From Verrucomicrobia bacterium UBA740 (lineage in GTDB: Bacteria; Verrucomicrobiota; Kiritimatiellia; RFP12; UBA1067): 18,681 nucleotides of DNA. A program made the translations under genes and the position numbers. Under the pieces are notes generated by a model. The model was not told the origin of the DNA and searched no databases. It saw nothing but the letters and a program-made list of their open reading frames with translations. Positions 6,742 through 18,100 of this stretch are shown in pieces; the first letter of the stretch is position 1, and each line of letters starts with the position of its first letter. Location of the stretch: contig DBKW01000006.1 in NCBI GenBank assembly GCA_002298665.1, forward strand, positions 1 through 18,681. Direction: 5' to 3'.

Positions 6742-8103
6742 ATGAAAGTTTGCAAATTCGGCGGCAGTTCGCTCGCGAACGCCACACAGCTCAACAAGGT
6801 TGTCGATATCGTTCTCGCGGATCCGTCGCGCCGGCTCGTCGTCGTCTCGGCGCCCGGCAAGCGCCATGCGGGCGACACGAAGGTCACGGACCTTCTGATC
6901 GCGCTCGCGCAGGCGGCGCTCGCCGGCGAGAACACCGACCGGCAGTACGGCGCGGTCGTCGAACGCTTCGCGGAGATGGCCCAGCAGCTTCATCTGGGCG
7001 ACGAGATCGTGCACGTCATCGAGGACGACCTCAAGGCGCGTCTCGCGCAGGTCAAGAATCTGGCGCCCGAGGAGTTCATGGACCTGCTCAAGGCGGCGGG
7101 CGAGGACAACAACGCCAAGCTCGTGGCCGTGGCTTTCAAGGCGCGCGGCGCCAACGCGCGCTACGCCTCGCCGCGCGAGACGGGCATGGTGCTGACGGGG
7201 AAATTCGGCGACGCGACGCTCGATCCGTCGAGCTACGACACGCTTTCGCGCGCCTTCTCGAGCTTCGAGGGCATCGTCGTCTACCCGGGGTTCTTCGGCT
7301 ACACGAAGGACGGCAAGGTCGCGACGTTCCCGCGCGGCGGCAGCGACATCACGGGCTCCATCCTGGCCGCGGCGGTCTGCGCGGACGTCTACGAGAACTT
7401 CACGGACGTGGATTCGGTCTATCCGGTCGATCCGCGGATCGTGCCCGAGGTCAAGGAGGGCATCCCCACGATGACTTACCGGGAAATGCGCGAGCTCGCC
7501 TACGCGGGCTTCGGCGTATTCGCGGACGAGGCGGTCATCCCGGCGGTGCGTGCGCGCATCCCGATCAACATCCGCAACACGAACCACCCGAACGAACCGG
7601 GCACGATGATCCAGCAGTCGCGGCGCGTGACGCCCGGCACGATCGTCGGCATCGCTTCGGCGGACGATTTCTGCAACATCATCGTCGAGAAGTACCTCAT
7701 GAACCGCGAAGTCGGTTTCGGGCGCCGCCTGCTGCAGGTTCTCGAGAACGAGGGGATCGCCTACGAGCACATGCCCTCCGGCGTCGACTCGCAGTGCGTC
7801 GTCGTGAAGGGCAAGAACTTCCCGAAGGAAAAAGAGCAGAAGGTCGTGCGGGCGATCCGCGAAGAGTTGAGACCGGACTTCGTCTCCGTCGAGCGCGGCC
7901 TTACCATCCTCATGATCGTGGGCGAAGGCATGTGCTATACGCCGGGCATGTTCGCGAAAGCCTGCCTGGCCCTGGCTTCGGAGGGCATCTCGCTTTCCAT
8001 GGTCAACCAGGGCGCGAGCGAGGTGAGCTTCATGATCGCCATCCGCGGACAGGACCGCGACAAGGCGGTGCGGGCGCTCTACCGCGCGTTCTTCGGTTCG
8101 TAA
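6742..8103 (+). CDS. lysC: Aspartate kinase, YclM (AK III)-like
   Basis: The enzyme phosphorylates aspartate, the first committed step towards lysine, threonine and methionine. It has 453 residues: the amino-acid kinase fold begins KFGGSSLA (residues 5-12), with the nucleotide-site block RGGSDITG near 198-205 and FTDVDSVY after it. Two ACT domains occupy residues from about 300 to the end, indicating allosteric control by an end product. Blocks such as RGGSDITGSILAAAV and TYREMRELAYAGF resemble Bacillus subtilis YclM more than E. coli LysC, as far as I recall those sequences. A weak AGG nine bases before the ATG is the only ribosome binding site. It is very probably co-transcribed with hom. 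The sequence does not show which amino acid inhibits it. Confidence 0.94.
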   Translation: MKVCKFGGSSLANATQLNKVVDIVLADPSRRLVVVSAPGKRHAGDTKVTDLLIALAQAALAGENTDRQYGAVVERFAEMAQQLHLGDEIVHVIEDDLKARLAQVKNLAPEEFMDLLKAAGEDNNAKLVAVAFKARGANARYASPRETGMVLTGKFGDATLDPSSYDTLSRAFSSFEGIVVYPGFFGYTKDGKVATFPRGGSDITGSILAAAVCADVYENFTDVDSVYPVDPRIVPEVKEGIPTMTYREMRELAYAGFGVFADEAVIPAVRARIPINIRNTNHPNEPGTMIQQSRRVTPGTIVGIASADDFCNIIVEKYLMNREVGFGRRLLQVLENEGIAYEHMPSGVDSQCVVVKGKNFPKEKEQKVVRAIREELRPDFVSVERGLTILMIVGEGMCYTPGMFAKACLALASEGISLSMVNQGASEVSFMIAIRGQDRDKAVRALYRAFFGS

Positions 8104-8119
8104 GCGGGGGTCGCGGAAG

Positions 8120-9229
8120 GTGCGGACGCTTCAACTAGTCCCCGCGCTCGAACAAGGCGGCGTGGAGCGCGGAGTCGTCGAGATGAACCGCGTGCTGGTC
8201 GCGCGGGGTTGGGAGAACCACGTGGTGGCGGCGGGCGGACGGCTCATGGCGCAGGTCGCGTCCGACGGCGGTCAGGTCCATGTGCTGGACGTCAAAAGCA
8301 AAAATCCGCTCACCTGCTTTTCGCGTGCGTGGAAGCTGCGGCGTCTCCTGCGCGAGGTTCGGCCGGATGTCGTCTGCGTCCATTCGCGCGTGCCGGCGTG
8401 GCTTTTCGCCGCGGCGAACCGGGGGCTTTCCATTCCCTGGATCAGCTTCGCGCACGGCGCGAATTCCATTTCGCGCTACTCGCGCATCATGACGGCGGGC
8501 GATCTTGTCGTCACGCCCAGCCAGTACATCGCCGATTATCTGCACGACGCCTACGGGACGCCGTACGGGAAAATGCGGGTCATTCCCCGCGCCATCGATC
8601 GAAACCGCTTCGATACCGCGAGATTGGATGCGGCATTTTGCGCCGCGAAGAGACGCGACTGGAAGCTGGACGGTGCCTTTGTCGTCCTGGCGCTCGGGCG
8701 CATTACGCAACTCAAAGGGTTTGACGTGCTCATTCGTGCAATGTCGCTTCTTCCGGCGGACTACAAGCTGGTGCTGGTCGGCGAGGCGGAAGCCAAACGC
8801 CGCGACGTGGAAACGTCTCTCCGGCAATTGGCGGAGGAGCTGGACCTTGCCGACCGGGTTGTTTTCGCCGGCAATCAATCCAAGGTGGCGGAGTGTCTGT
8901 CCTTGGCGAATGTCGTCGTCTCGTCCAACGTCAAGAAGCCCGAGGCGTTCGGGCGTTCCATGGCCGAGGCGCTCGCGATGGGGCGTCCCGTCGTGGCGCG
9001 CGCGTTCGGGGGTGCGCTGGATGTCGTGCGCGACGGGGTGGACGGCGTGCTGGTGAGGGGAGATGACAGGACGAATTGGCCGCGGGCGTTTTCCCAGGCG
9101 ATTCAACGGGTGCGCGGCATGACGTTTGGCGACCTGCGCGCCGCGGCGCTTTCGCGCTTTTCGTTCGACCGTTTGGCGGCGCAGTCCATTTCGGTCTATG
9201 AGGAACTTTACAGAGGAGGGAGAACATGA
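8120..9229 (+). CDS. Glycosyltransferase family 4 (GT-B fold)
   Basis: This enzyme probably transfers a sugar from a nucleotide-sugar donor to a lipid or glycan at the inner face of the cytoplasmic membrane. The 369 residues form two Rossmann-like halves. The N-terminal acceptor half starts LVPALEQGGVERGVVEM. The donor-binding half, from about residue 190, has LALGRITQLKGFDVLI and VLVGEAE, and the retaining-enzyme EX7E motif E275...E283. The start is GTG at 8120, 16 bases after lysC, with a G run nine bases upstream. Its stop overlaps the next gene in ATGA form. With the dehydrogenase-like and LpxL-like genes behind it, a role in lipopolysaccharide core or another surface glycolipid is plausible, but donor and acceptor are unknown. 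Confidence 0.9.
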   Translation: MRTLQLVPALEQGGVERGVVEMNRVLVARGWENHVVAAGGRLMAQVASDGGQVHVLDVKSKNPLTCFSRAWKLRRLLREVRPDVVCVHSRVPAWLFAAANRGLSIPWISFAHGANSISRYSRIMTAGDLVVTPSQYIADYLHDAYGTPYGKMRVIPRAIDRNRFDTARLDAAFCAAKRRDWKLDGAFVVLALGRITQLKGFDVLIRAMSLLPADYKLVLVGEAEAKRRDVETSLRQLAEELDLADRVVFAGNQSKVAECLSLANVVVSSNVKKPEAFGRSMAEALAMGRPVVARAFGGALDVVRDGVDGVLVRGDDRTNWPRAFSQAIQRVRGMTFGDLRAAALSRFSFDRLAAQSISVYEELYRGGRT

Positions 9230-9981
9230 TAAAGGTCGGCATAATCGGGTGCGGATTTGTGGGGAGCGCGCTTAAAATCTGGCTGGAGGAGAACAACAAG
9301 GACGTCGCGATTCGCGTGAGCGATCCGCCGAAGGGCTACAACGACGACATGTCGGATATCGATGTGGCCTTTGTGCAGATCCACATGCCGACCGAGGACG
9401 ACGGCACGCAGGATCTGACGCTCATGAAGCAGATCATCCGCAATCTGCCGAACGTGCCGGTGTTCGTGCGCACGACCATCCTCCCCGGCACAAGCGAACG
9501 GCTGACGCGCGAGACGGGGCATCAGGTTTGCTACATGCCGGAGTTTCTCACGCAGCGCACCTACATCGAGGACTTCAAGCGCCAGACGATGGTGTTCACG
9601 GGGTCCGTCGACTTGCTGGCGAAAATCTTCAAAGGCAAGAAGTTCGCGGTCATGACGCCCCTCGAGGCTGAAATAACCAAGTATGCCCACAACGTGTTCG
9701 GCGCGTACAAGGTGACCTACTTCAATGCGGTGAAGGAATACTGCGAGAAGATGGGCGCGGACTGGGCGAACGTGCACATGGGCGTGCTGCTTTCGGGCTA
9801 CATCAACGAGACGCACACGAACGTGCCGGGCCCGGACGGGAAATGCGGCTACGGCGGCAAGTGTTTCCCCAAGGACGTGAACGCGTTCGCCAAACTCACG
9901 GCCGGACAGCCGCTGGGCACGCTTCTGGCGCCGCTCCACGACCTGAACGTGCATTTTCGCGGAAGCGAAGAGCATATCTGA
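9226..9981 (+). CDS. Shortened UDP-glucose/GDP-mannose dehydrogenase-like protein
   Basis: Full-length family members oxidise a nucleotide sugar to its uronic acid in two NAD steps and are about 400-450 residues. This one is only 251. It keeps the NAD-binding start (GCGFVG, residues 8-13) and the central domain with the expected catalytic residues: E106 (MPEFL), K152 and N156 (ITKYAHN), C213 (GYGGKCFPKD) and D217. The first domain is compressed between the first strands and IDVAFVQIHMPT. The C-terminal domain that normally binds the UDP part is missing: the protein stops about 34 residues after the catalytic cysteine block. There is no sign of a frameshift, and the gene overlaps its upstream neighbour cleanly, so it looks like a genuine short form. 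It may act on a different substrate or need a partner. Confidence 0.85.
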   Translation: MIKVGIIGCGFVGSALKIWLEENNKDVAIRVSDPPKGYNDDMSDIDVAFVQIHMPTEDDGTQDLTLMKQIIRNLPNVPVFVRTTILPGTSERLTRETGHQVCYMPEFLTQRTYIEDFKRQTMVFTGSVDLLAKIFKGKKFAVMTPLEAEITKYAHNVFGAYKVTYFNAVKEYCEKMGADWANVHMGVLLSGYINETHTNVPGPDGKCGYGGKCFPKDVNAFAKLTAGQPLGTLLAPLHDLNVHFRGSEEHI

Positions 9982-9984
9982 GAC

Positions 9985-10947
9985 ATGACGCGCCGCACGA
10001 AACAGTTTTTGCGTCTTCTCCGCCGTCCGTTCGAATGGCTCGGCATCGGGCTGGGCCTGGCCGTCTTTCCGCTCTTGCCGCGGCGCGGGCTCCTGACGCT
10101 GTGCGACTTCGCCTCGCGCGTCATGTACCGGTTCGACCGCCGCGGACGCGCGCTGGCGCTGGCCAATCTGCGCATCGTCCGGAACGTGCGCGCGGCGCAA
10201 GGGCCCGCGACACGCGCGGAAGAGACGGTTCTGCGGCGCAGCTACCGCAATATGGCGCGGTCGGTCGGCTATGCTTTCTGGACCTGCGTGTGCGCGAAGG
10301 CACGCGCCGCCGCTTCGGGGGAGATGTCCGCGGAAGGCAAGGCCTTTCTCGCGGCGAACGGGTCGGCAGTCACCGTCTCGGGGCATCTCGGCTGCTGGGA
10401 AATCCTCTCCCAGCTCGCGGTGCTGGAAGGCCACCGCATGATGTCCGTCGCCAAGGATGTCGGCACGCGCGGCATGACGCGCATTTTGATACGCGCGCGT
10501 GAATCCATCGGACAGAAAATCGTCCGTGCGGACGGGGCTTTCCGTCCCCTGATGGCCGGCTTGCGCGCAGGCGATTCGCTCGGGCTTCTGGTGGACCAGG
10601 TGGTCGACCCCAAGGACGGCGGCGTATGGGTCCGTTTCTTCGGGCGTCCGTTTCCGGCGAGCGCCGCGCCCGCGTTCTTTGCGGCGAAGGGGAAGTCCCC
10701 GGTCGCGGTCGCCTGGTCGCGTCCCCTGAAAGACGGCCGGTGGCGGTGCGACGTCGTGCGGATCTACTCCCCCGCCGACGCACGCGACATCTGGGGGTTT
10801 ACGCAGCGGTGCCTCGCCGATTTGGAAGGCGTCATCCGCCGGCATCCGTCCTGTTGGGTGCTGAATTACCGTTATTTCCGCAAGACGCCCACGGCGGACG
10901 AACTTGCGCAACTTGAGGCGCGCGAAGCGAAATTCGCGCGCACGTGA
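9985..10947 (+). CDS. LpxL/HtrB-like lysophospholipid acyltransferase
   Basis: This inner-membrane enzyme likely transfers an acyl chain to a lipid A precursor or a related lipid. The 320 residues include a hydrophobic N-terminal anchor (about 17-35) and the family's HX4E catalytic motif, H134 and E139 in GHLGCWE. A second conserved block lies at GDSLGLLVDQ. The C-terminal QRCLADLEGVIRRHPSCWVLNYRYFR corresponds to the WNYRR-type end of LpxL homologues. No other lipid A gene is present here. The gene lies three bases after the dehydrogenase-like gene and nine before the acyl-CoA synthetase. A late acyltransferase of lipid A is the usual role; acylation of an ornithine lipid or other glycolipid remains possible. 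Confidence 0.88.
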   Translation: MTRRTKQFLRLLRRPFEWLGIGLGLAVFPLLPRRGLLTLCDFASRVMYRFDRRGRALALANLRIVRNVRAAQGPATRAEETVLRRSYRNMARSVGYAFWTCVCAKARAAASGEMSAEGKAFLAANGSAVTVSGHLGCWEILSQLAVLEGHRMMSVAKDVGTRGMTRILIRARESIGQKIVRADGAFRPLMAGLRAGDSLGLLVDQVVDPKDGGVWVRFFGRPFPASAAPAFFAAKGKSPVAVAWSRPLKDGRWRCDVVRIYSPADARDIWGFTQRCLADLEGVIRRHPSCWVLNYRYFRKTPTADELAQLEAREAKFART

Positions 10948-10956
10948 AAGAAATCC

Positions 10957-12693
<1,737 letters not shown>

Positions 12694-12705
12694 CAAGGAG
12701 ATTCT

Positions 12706-13626
12706 ATGCGGAAAGCGAAGGGATATGTGCTGATCAGCGGCGGACTCGACAGCCAACTGGCGGTCCGCCTGCTGCAGAATGCGGGGGCGGAAGTCGAGGC
12801 GCTTTGCTTCGAGACGCCGTTTTTCTCGTCCCAGGCGGCGCGGAAAGCCGCCGCCGCGCTTGGCGTGCCGCTGACGGTCGTGGATTTCACGGAAGACGAA
12901 GTCGCGCTTATCGAGAATCCGCCCCACGGGTTCGGCGGCGCGATGAACCCCTGCATCGACTGCCATGCGCGCATGATCCGCCGCGCCGGCGCGCGCATGG
13001 CCGAAGCGGGCTTCGATTTCGTGGCGACCGGCGAAGTGATGGGCCAGCGTCCCATGAGCCAGAACAAGCAGTCGCTGGCTGTCGTCGCGCGCGAGTCGGG
13101 GCTGGAAGGGCGCCTCATCCGCCCGCTGAGCGCGCGCCTGCTGGAACCCACCCTGCCCGAGACGGAAGGTCTCGTCGACCGCACGAAACTGCTGGACATC
13201 TCGGGCCGGTCCCGCGAACGCCAGATCGCGCTCGCGGCGGAATTCGGCATCGTGGACTATCCCTCGCCGGCGGGCGGGTGCAAACTGACCGAAGAAGGCT
13301 ACAGCCGCAAGCTCAGGGACCTTCTGGAGCACGAGGGTCTGCATACGCGGCGGCTGCTGGAGCTTCTGCGCGTCGGGCGCCACTTCCGCCTGCCGGACGG
13401 TTCCGCGCTCATTATGGGCCGCGATGCGAACGAGAACGCCATTTTGGAGGCGGAATCCGCGCGCGGCACGCTGTTCGACTGCGGCGATTTGCCGGGCCCC
13501 ACCTCGCTGCTGCTGGAGGGCGGCAAGTCGTCCGCCGACCGCGAGATGGCGCAGCGCATCACGCTTTCCTACGCGAAAGGCCATGAAGCCGAACGCGCCC
13601 AGTACAAGGAGTTCCACATATGCTAG
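12706..13626 (+). CDS. PP-loop tRNA thiolase-like protein (ThiI/MnmA-type) with C-terminal NFACT-R-like domain
   Basis: This is a cytoplasmic ATP pyrophosphatase that probably adenylates a tRNA uridine before sulfur transfer. The PP-loop SGGLDS lies at residues 11-16. Candidate catalytic cysteines follow the MnmA/ThiI layout: C83 and C86 in NPCIDC, and C192 in PAGGCK. The last roughly 85 residues (RVGRHFRLPDGSALIMGRDANENAIL onward) resemble the NFACT RNA-binding domain. There is no THUMP domain as in classic ThiI and no rhodanese domain, so the 306 residues are neither standard ThiI nor standard MnmA. An AAGGAG site lies five bases before the ATG. The stop overlaps the dedA start by seven bases. 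The modification made (4-thiouridine at U8 or a 2-thiouridine) is not determined. Confidence 0.82.
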   Translation: MRKAKGYVLISGGLDSQLAVRLLQNAGAEVEALCFETPFFSSQAARKAAAALGVPLTVVDFTEDEVALIENPPHGFGGAMNPCIDCHARMIRRAGARMAEAGFDFVATGEVMGQRPMSQNKQSLAVVARESGLEGRLIRPLSARLLEPTLPETEGLVDRTKLLDISGRSRERQIALAAEFGIVDYPSPAGGCKLTEEGYSRKLRDLLEHEGLHTRRLLELLRVGRHFRLPDGSALIMGRDANENAILEAESARGTLFDCGDLPGPTSLLLEGGKSSADREMAQRITLSYAKGHEAERAQYKEFHIC

Positions 13627-14306
13627 AAGTCTTGGCGTCCCACCTGGATACTGTTGCCGCCCTCGCGCCCGCGTGGGGGCTCGTCTTCGTGTTCGTCTTC
13701 ATGACAATCGAGTCGAGTTTCATTCCCTTCCCGAGCGAAGTCGTGATGATTCCCGCCGGATTTCTCGCCGCGCGCGGCGAATTGGGTCTGGAAGCCGTCC
13801 CGGCGCTTCTGGCCGCCATCCTGGTCGGCACGCTCGGCTCGCTGGCCGGCGCCTACGTGAACTACTGGCTGGCGCTCTTCATAGGAAAGCCTTTCCTCGA
13901 GAAGCACGGACGCTGGTTTTTCATCAAGCCCGACGCGCTGCACCGCGCCTGCGAGGTCTTCAACCGCTACGGCGCGGCGACGACGTTCGTTTGCCGTCTG
14001 GTGCCCGTCATCCGCCAGCTCATCTCTCTCCCGGCCGGACTTTCGCGCATGCCGCTCGGCTCTTTCACGCTCTTCACCACGCTCGGCGCCGGAATCTGGA
14101 CCGTCATCCTTGCGCTGGTCGGGTTCGCGTTGGGGCGCACGGCCGGGAACATCTCCTATCTGGAGTTGTGCGAGCGCGGCAAGGCGATGGTTTCCGCGAA
14201 CGTGCCCTGGGTGGTCGGGGGCGCGCTCCTGCTCGTCCTGGGCTACGCGCTCGTCTCCAAGGCCGTGATGGGGCGGACGAAGAAAAACCGTGACGGACGT
14301 CTGTGA
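13620..14306 (+). CDS. DedA family membrane protein
   Basis: DedA proteins are inner-membrane proteins of the VTT/SNARE-associated superfamily. Some members flip undecaprenyl phosphate or phosphatidylethanolamine across the membrane. This one has 228 residues and four to six hydrophobic segments. It shows the family's conserved acidic re-entrant region ESSFIPFPSE near residues 31-40 and the arginine-rich block CRLVPVIRQLISLPAG around 127-142, both expected for transport. The ATG at 13620 lies inside the last codons of the thiolase-like gene, and the 3' end overlaps the radical SAM gene by 17 bases. The role in polar lipid or undecaprenyl phosphate recycling is from the family; the substrate is unknown. 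Confidence 0.92.
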   Translation: MLEVLASHLDTVAALAPAWGLVFVFVFMTIESSFIPFPSEVVMIPAGFLAARGELGLEAVPALLAAILVGTLGSLAGAYVNYWLALFIGKPFLEKHGRWFFIKPDALHRACEVFNRYGAATTFVCRLVPVIRQLISLPAGLSRMPLGSFTLFTTLGAGIWTVILALVGFALGRTAGNISYLELCERGKAMVSANVPWVVGGALLLVLGYALVSKAVMGRTKKNRDGRL

Positions 14307-15177
14307 GCTCTGTCCGCGGCGGTGCCGCGCGCCGCGCTTCGCCCCGTCCGGCCGGACCGGCTGGTGCGGGGCGGGCGGCGTGCCGCGCGTCTTCCGCTGG
14401 GGGCCGCATTTCGGCGAGGAGCCGCCTGTCACGGGTACGCGCGGGAGCGGTTGCGTCTTCTTTTCGCGCTGCACCCTGCGCTGTCTCTATTGCCAGAACT
14501 CGCCGTGGAGCTGGAACGGGAAGGGCGTCGACAAGACCATTCCCGAACTGACGGAAATCTTCCGCGACCTGGCGCTGAAGGACCGGGTCGAAAACTGGAA
14601 TCTCGTCTCCCCGACGCCCTATCTGCCATTCATCCGCGAGGCGGTGCGGCCGCTTTTCGCCGCGGGAATCCGCCTGCCGTTCGTGTGGAACTCGTCCGGC
14701 TACGAGCGCACGGAGGTTCTGGAGGAGTACGCCGAGCTGTGCGACTGGGCGCTCTTCGACCTGCGTTATTCGCGCGAGGAGACGGCGCGCAAGGTCTCGC
14801 AGGCGTCCGGCTACGTCGCCGCGGCCCGCCGCGCGGTGGCCTGGGCCTGGAACCGCGCACCCAAGACGCGCCTGATCGTGCGCCTGCTCGTCCTGCCGGG
14901 GCACGCGGACGAGGCGATCGAGAATCTCGCCTGGCTGGCGACGGAACTTTCGAACGAGATTCCCGTTTCGGTCATGGCGCAGTATACGCCCGCCTACAAG
15001 GCCCTGCGGACGCCCCCGTTCGACCGCCCCGTGACGCGCGCCGAATACGAGAGCGTCACGGAAGCCGCGGCGGATTTCGGTTTCGAGAACGGCTGGATCC
15101 AGGGCTACGAGGCGAGCGACCCCAAATTGGCGCTTCTGGGGGAAAACATGTCCGCCGACCACGGCACCGTCCGCTAG
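14290..15177 (+). CDS. PflX-like radical SAM protein (COG1313 type)
   Basis: This is a 4Fe-4S enzyme related to pyruvate formate-lyase activases; members of this branch have no established function. Of its 295 residues, C61, C65 and C68 form the radical SAM CX3CX2C site. The N-terminus carries four further cysteines, C5, C8, C12 and C26, typical of the branch and possibly holding a second metal site. The HFGEEPPVTGTRGSG block (from residue 40) and CQN after the cluster are also characteristic. The start is GTG at 14290, within the end of dedA; the protein then begins directly with the first cysteine motif. No glycyl radical enzyme is in the window, so activation of such an enzyme cannot be inferred from context. 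The gene ends 10 bases from the mfd stop on the other strand. Confidence 0.85.
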   Translation: MTDVCELCPRRCRAPRFAPSGRTGWCGAGGVPRVFRWGPHFGEEPPVTGTRGSGCVFFSRCTLRCLYCQNSPWSWNGKGVDKTIPELTEIFRDLALKDRVENWNLVSPTPYLPFIREAVRPLFAAGIRLPFVWNSSGYERTEVLEEYAELCDWALFDLRYSREETARKVSQASGYVAAARRAVAWAWNRAPKTRLIVRLLVLPGHADEAIENLAWLATELSNEIPVSVMAQYTPAYKALRTPPFDRPVTRAEYESVTEAAADFGFENGWIQGYEASDPKLALLGENMSADHGTVR

Positions 15178-15187
15178 ACCGGGCGCG

Positions 15188-18100
15188 CTACTTGGGCTGG
15201 GCGCGGAGAATCTTGCGCAAAGCGCGCTGAATTTCGGTTAGTTTGGCGTCCGCCGTCTGACCTTTGAACGTGATGACATCTACGATTTCCTGGTCTTTGC
15301 CGCGCAGGAAAGCCTTGTCGTCTTTCGTGTCTATTCGGCTCAGATGGGCTTGGGCGCTCAGGATCCGAATGTGCGTGATGCGCAGGAGGCGCTGGGCGGC
15401 GGCCGGGAGCGGTCCGAAGCGGTCGACCAGTTCGTCCGAGATGCTTTGCACGGCGGCGGGTGTCGCAGCTTCGGCCAGGCGTTTCATGAAGCCCATGCGC
15501 TGGGCGTCTTCCTCTATATAGTCGTAGGGGAGCATGGCGGCGGACGCGGCGTCGTCCGAGGCGGGAGAGGCGTCAATGAAGTCCAGATTGAGGTTGACGA
15601 GGGTTATATCCGGAATCTTTTCGCCCTTGAGGCGGGCGACGGCGCGCTGGAGGAGCTGGCAGTAGAGGGTGAAGCCGACGGCGGCGATATGGCCCGACTG
15701 GCGCGCGCCGAGGAGGTCGCCCGCCCCGCGCAATTCGAGGTCGCGCACGGCGAGATTGAAGCCGGACCCGAGTCCGCCGTGGCGTTTGAGCGCGGCGAGG
15801 CGTTCGCGGCTTTCCGCGTCGATGATACCGGAAGGCGGCAGGAGAAAGTAGGCGCGTCCGGGGACGGCGGCGCGTCCGACACGTCCCCGCAGCTGGTAGA
15901 GGTCGGCCAGGCCGAACGTGTCGGCGCGGTCGATGAGAATCGTGTTGGCGCGCGGGATGTCGATGCCGCTTTCGATGATGGTCGTCGAGAGGAGGACGTC
16001 CGCTTCGCCGCGCTCGAAGGCGCGCATCTTGCGGGCGAGCGTCTGGGCGTCCATCTGCCCGTGCGCCACGATGATGCGCAGGTCGGGGCAGAGCGTCTGC
16101 AGGCGGGCGCGCACGCGGTCGATGCCGGCGACGCGGTTGTGCAGGAAGAACGTCTGGCCGCCCCGCGCTTTCTCGCGCTGGATGGCCTGCACGATCAGCT
16201 GGTCGCTCTCGCGCGCCACGATCGTCTCCACGGCGACGCGTTCCCGCGGCGGCGTCCGCAGGAGGGAGAGGTCGCGCGCCCCGGTCATGGAAAGGTAGAG
16301 CGTGCGCGGGATGGGCGTGGCGGAAAGCGTGAGCACGTCGGCCGTGGCGCGCAGGCTTTTGAGGTGTTCCTTGTGCTTGACGCCGAAACGCTGTTCCTCG
16401 TCCACGATGATCAGCCCGAGGTCGTGGAAGGCGACGCGGTCCGAAAGGAGGGCGTGGGTGCCGATGACGATGTCGCACGCGCCCGAGGCGAGGCGCTTGA
16501 GCGTGCCTTGGCGGGTGCCGGCGGACTGGAAGCGCGAGAGCGACTCGATGCGCAGGGGCGTCCCCTCGAAGCGCGCCGTGAACGTCTCGAAATGCTGTTC
16601 GGCGAGGACGGTCGTCGGCGTCAGGACGGCGACCTGCTTGCCGTTGAGCGCGGCGATGTACGCCGCGCGCATGGCGACTTCGGTCTTGCCGTAGCCCGCG
16701 TCGCCGCATACCAGACGGTCCATCGGGCGGCTCTTGGCGAGATCCTCCTTTATCGCGGCGATCGCGGCCTTCTGGTCGGGCGTCTCCTCGTAGGGAAAGG
16801 CGGACTCGAACGCGTCCAGGCCGTCGCAGTCCACCTTGTAGGCGAACCCCGGCACGGTCTCGCGCTTGGCCTGCGTGTCGAGGAGCGCGGCGGCCAAATC
16901 GGCCACGGCGCGCTGGGCGGCGAGCTTGTCTTTCGTCCACCGCGCACCGTCCAGGCGGTGCAGCTTGACCGTCTCGCCCTTGACGCCGACGTAGCGCGTG
17001 AGCAGGTGGGCGTGCGCCGCGGGGACGTGCAGTTTCGCGCCGTCGGCGTACTCTATCGTGAAAACCTCCGAACGCTTGCCGTCCGTCACGATTTCGCTGG
17101 ACCCGAGAAAGCGGCCGATGCCGTAGTCGATGTGGACGACGTACTCGCCTGGCTCGAGATTGTCGAAACTGTCCAGCCGGGCGCCCTGCGCGGGGCCCGT
17201 CCGCCGCGGCAGGCGACGTCCGCGCTTGGTGAAGGTGCGGTCGGCGTTCGTGCAGACGACAAGACCGGGAATCTCGAATCCGCCCGAGAGCGCGGGGATC
17301 TCCACGACCGAATCGCCGCGTTCCCGGGCCGCGGCCAGATGCAGGGCCAGACGTTTGCGCACCGTGTCGAAGAGTTCGGGATGGTGCGCCCCTTGCGCGC
17401 CCAGTTCGGCGAAGCCCGGGAGGGGGGCGGTCTGAAAGGGCGCCGTCGGCGTCCCGGCCGGGGGCGGATCGCCGGTGTAGAGCGTCGGGAAGGGGGCGGC
17501 CTCGGGCGGCAGCGTGTAGGCGTTGTGCTCCAGCGCGAGGATCCGCGTTCCGGCGGGCAACAGGTCGAAGAAGGACGTCTGGTTCTCGGTTTCCGCCAGG
17601 GCGGCAGGGATGAACACCGCCTCGTCGGCGGACTGGATGGAGCGCTGGCTCGCGCAGTCGAAGACGCGGACGCTTTCCAGTTCCTCGCCGAAGAACTCGA
17701 GACGCAAAGGGAACTCCTCGCCCGGGCTCCAGGCGTCGATAATCCCGCCGCGGACCGACCAATCGCCTTCCTTCTCGACGAGCGGCACGCGCGTGTACCC
17801 GAGTGCGGCCAGGGCGCCTTTTACGGCGGTGAAGCCGCTTTGGGGGGTGGGCCGCGAGACGGAAAGCGCGAGAGTCGCCACGGCCTGTTTCGGGACGGGG
17901 CGGGCCAGTGCGGCGAAACTCGCCGCGATGATGAGCGGACGGGGCTGCGTTCCCAGGTCGCGCAGGTCCGAAAGCGTCTTGAGGCGGGCGCCCAATGTGC
18001 CGCGGTCGTCCTCCAGAAGAGGCGGAAAGGACCGAATCCGGCAGTCGGTCCGCGCGGTCAGGATCCGCAGGTCGTCCGTCAGGCGGTCCGCCTCGGGCAG

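Noticed and set aside
15178..15187. Bidirectional terminator between the radical SAM gene and mfd
   Set aside because: Only 10 bases separate the stops, and no hairpin with a T run was seen there.
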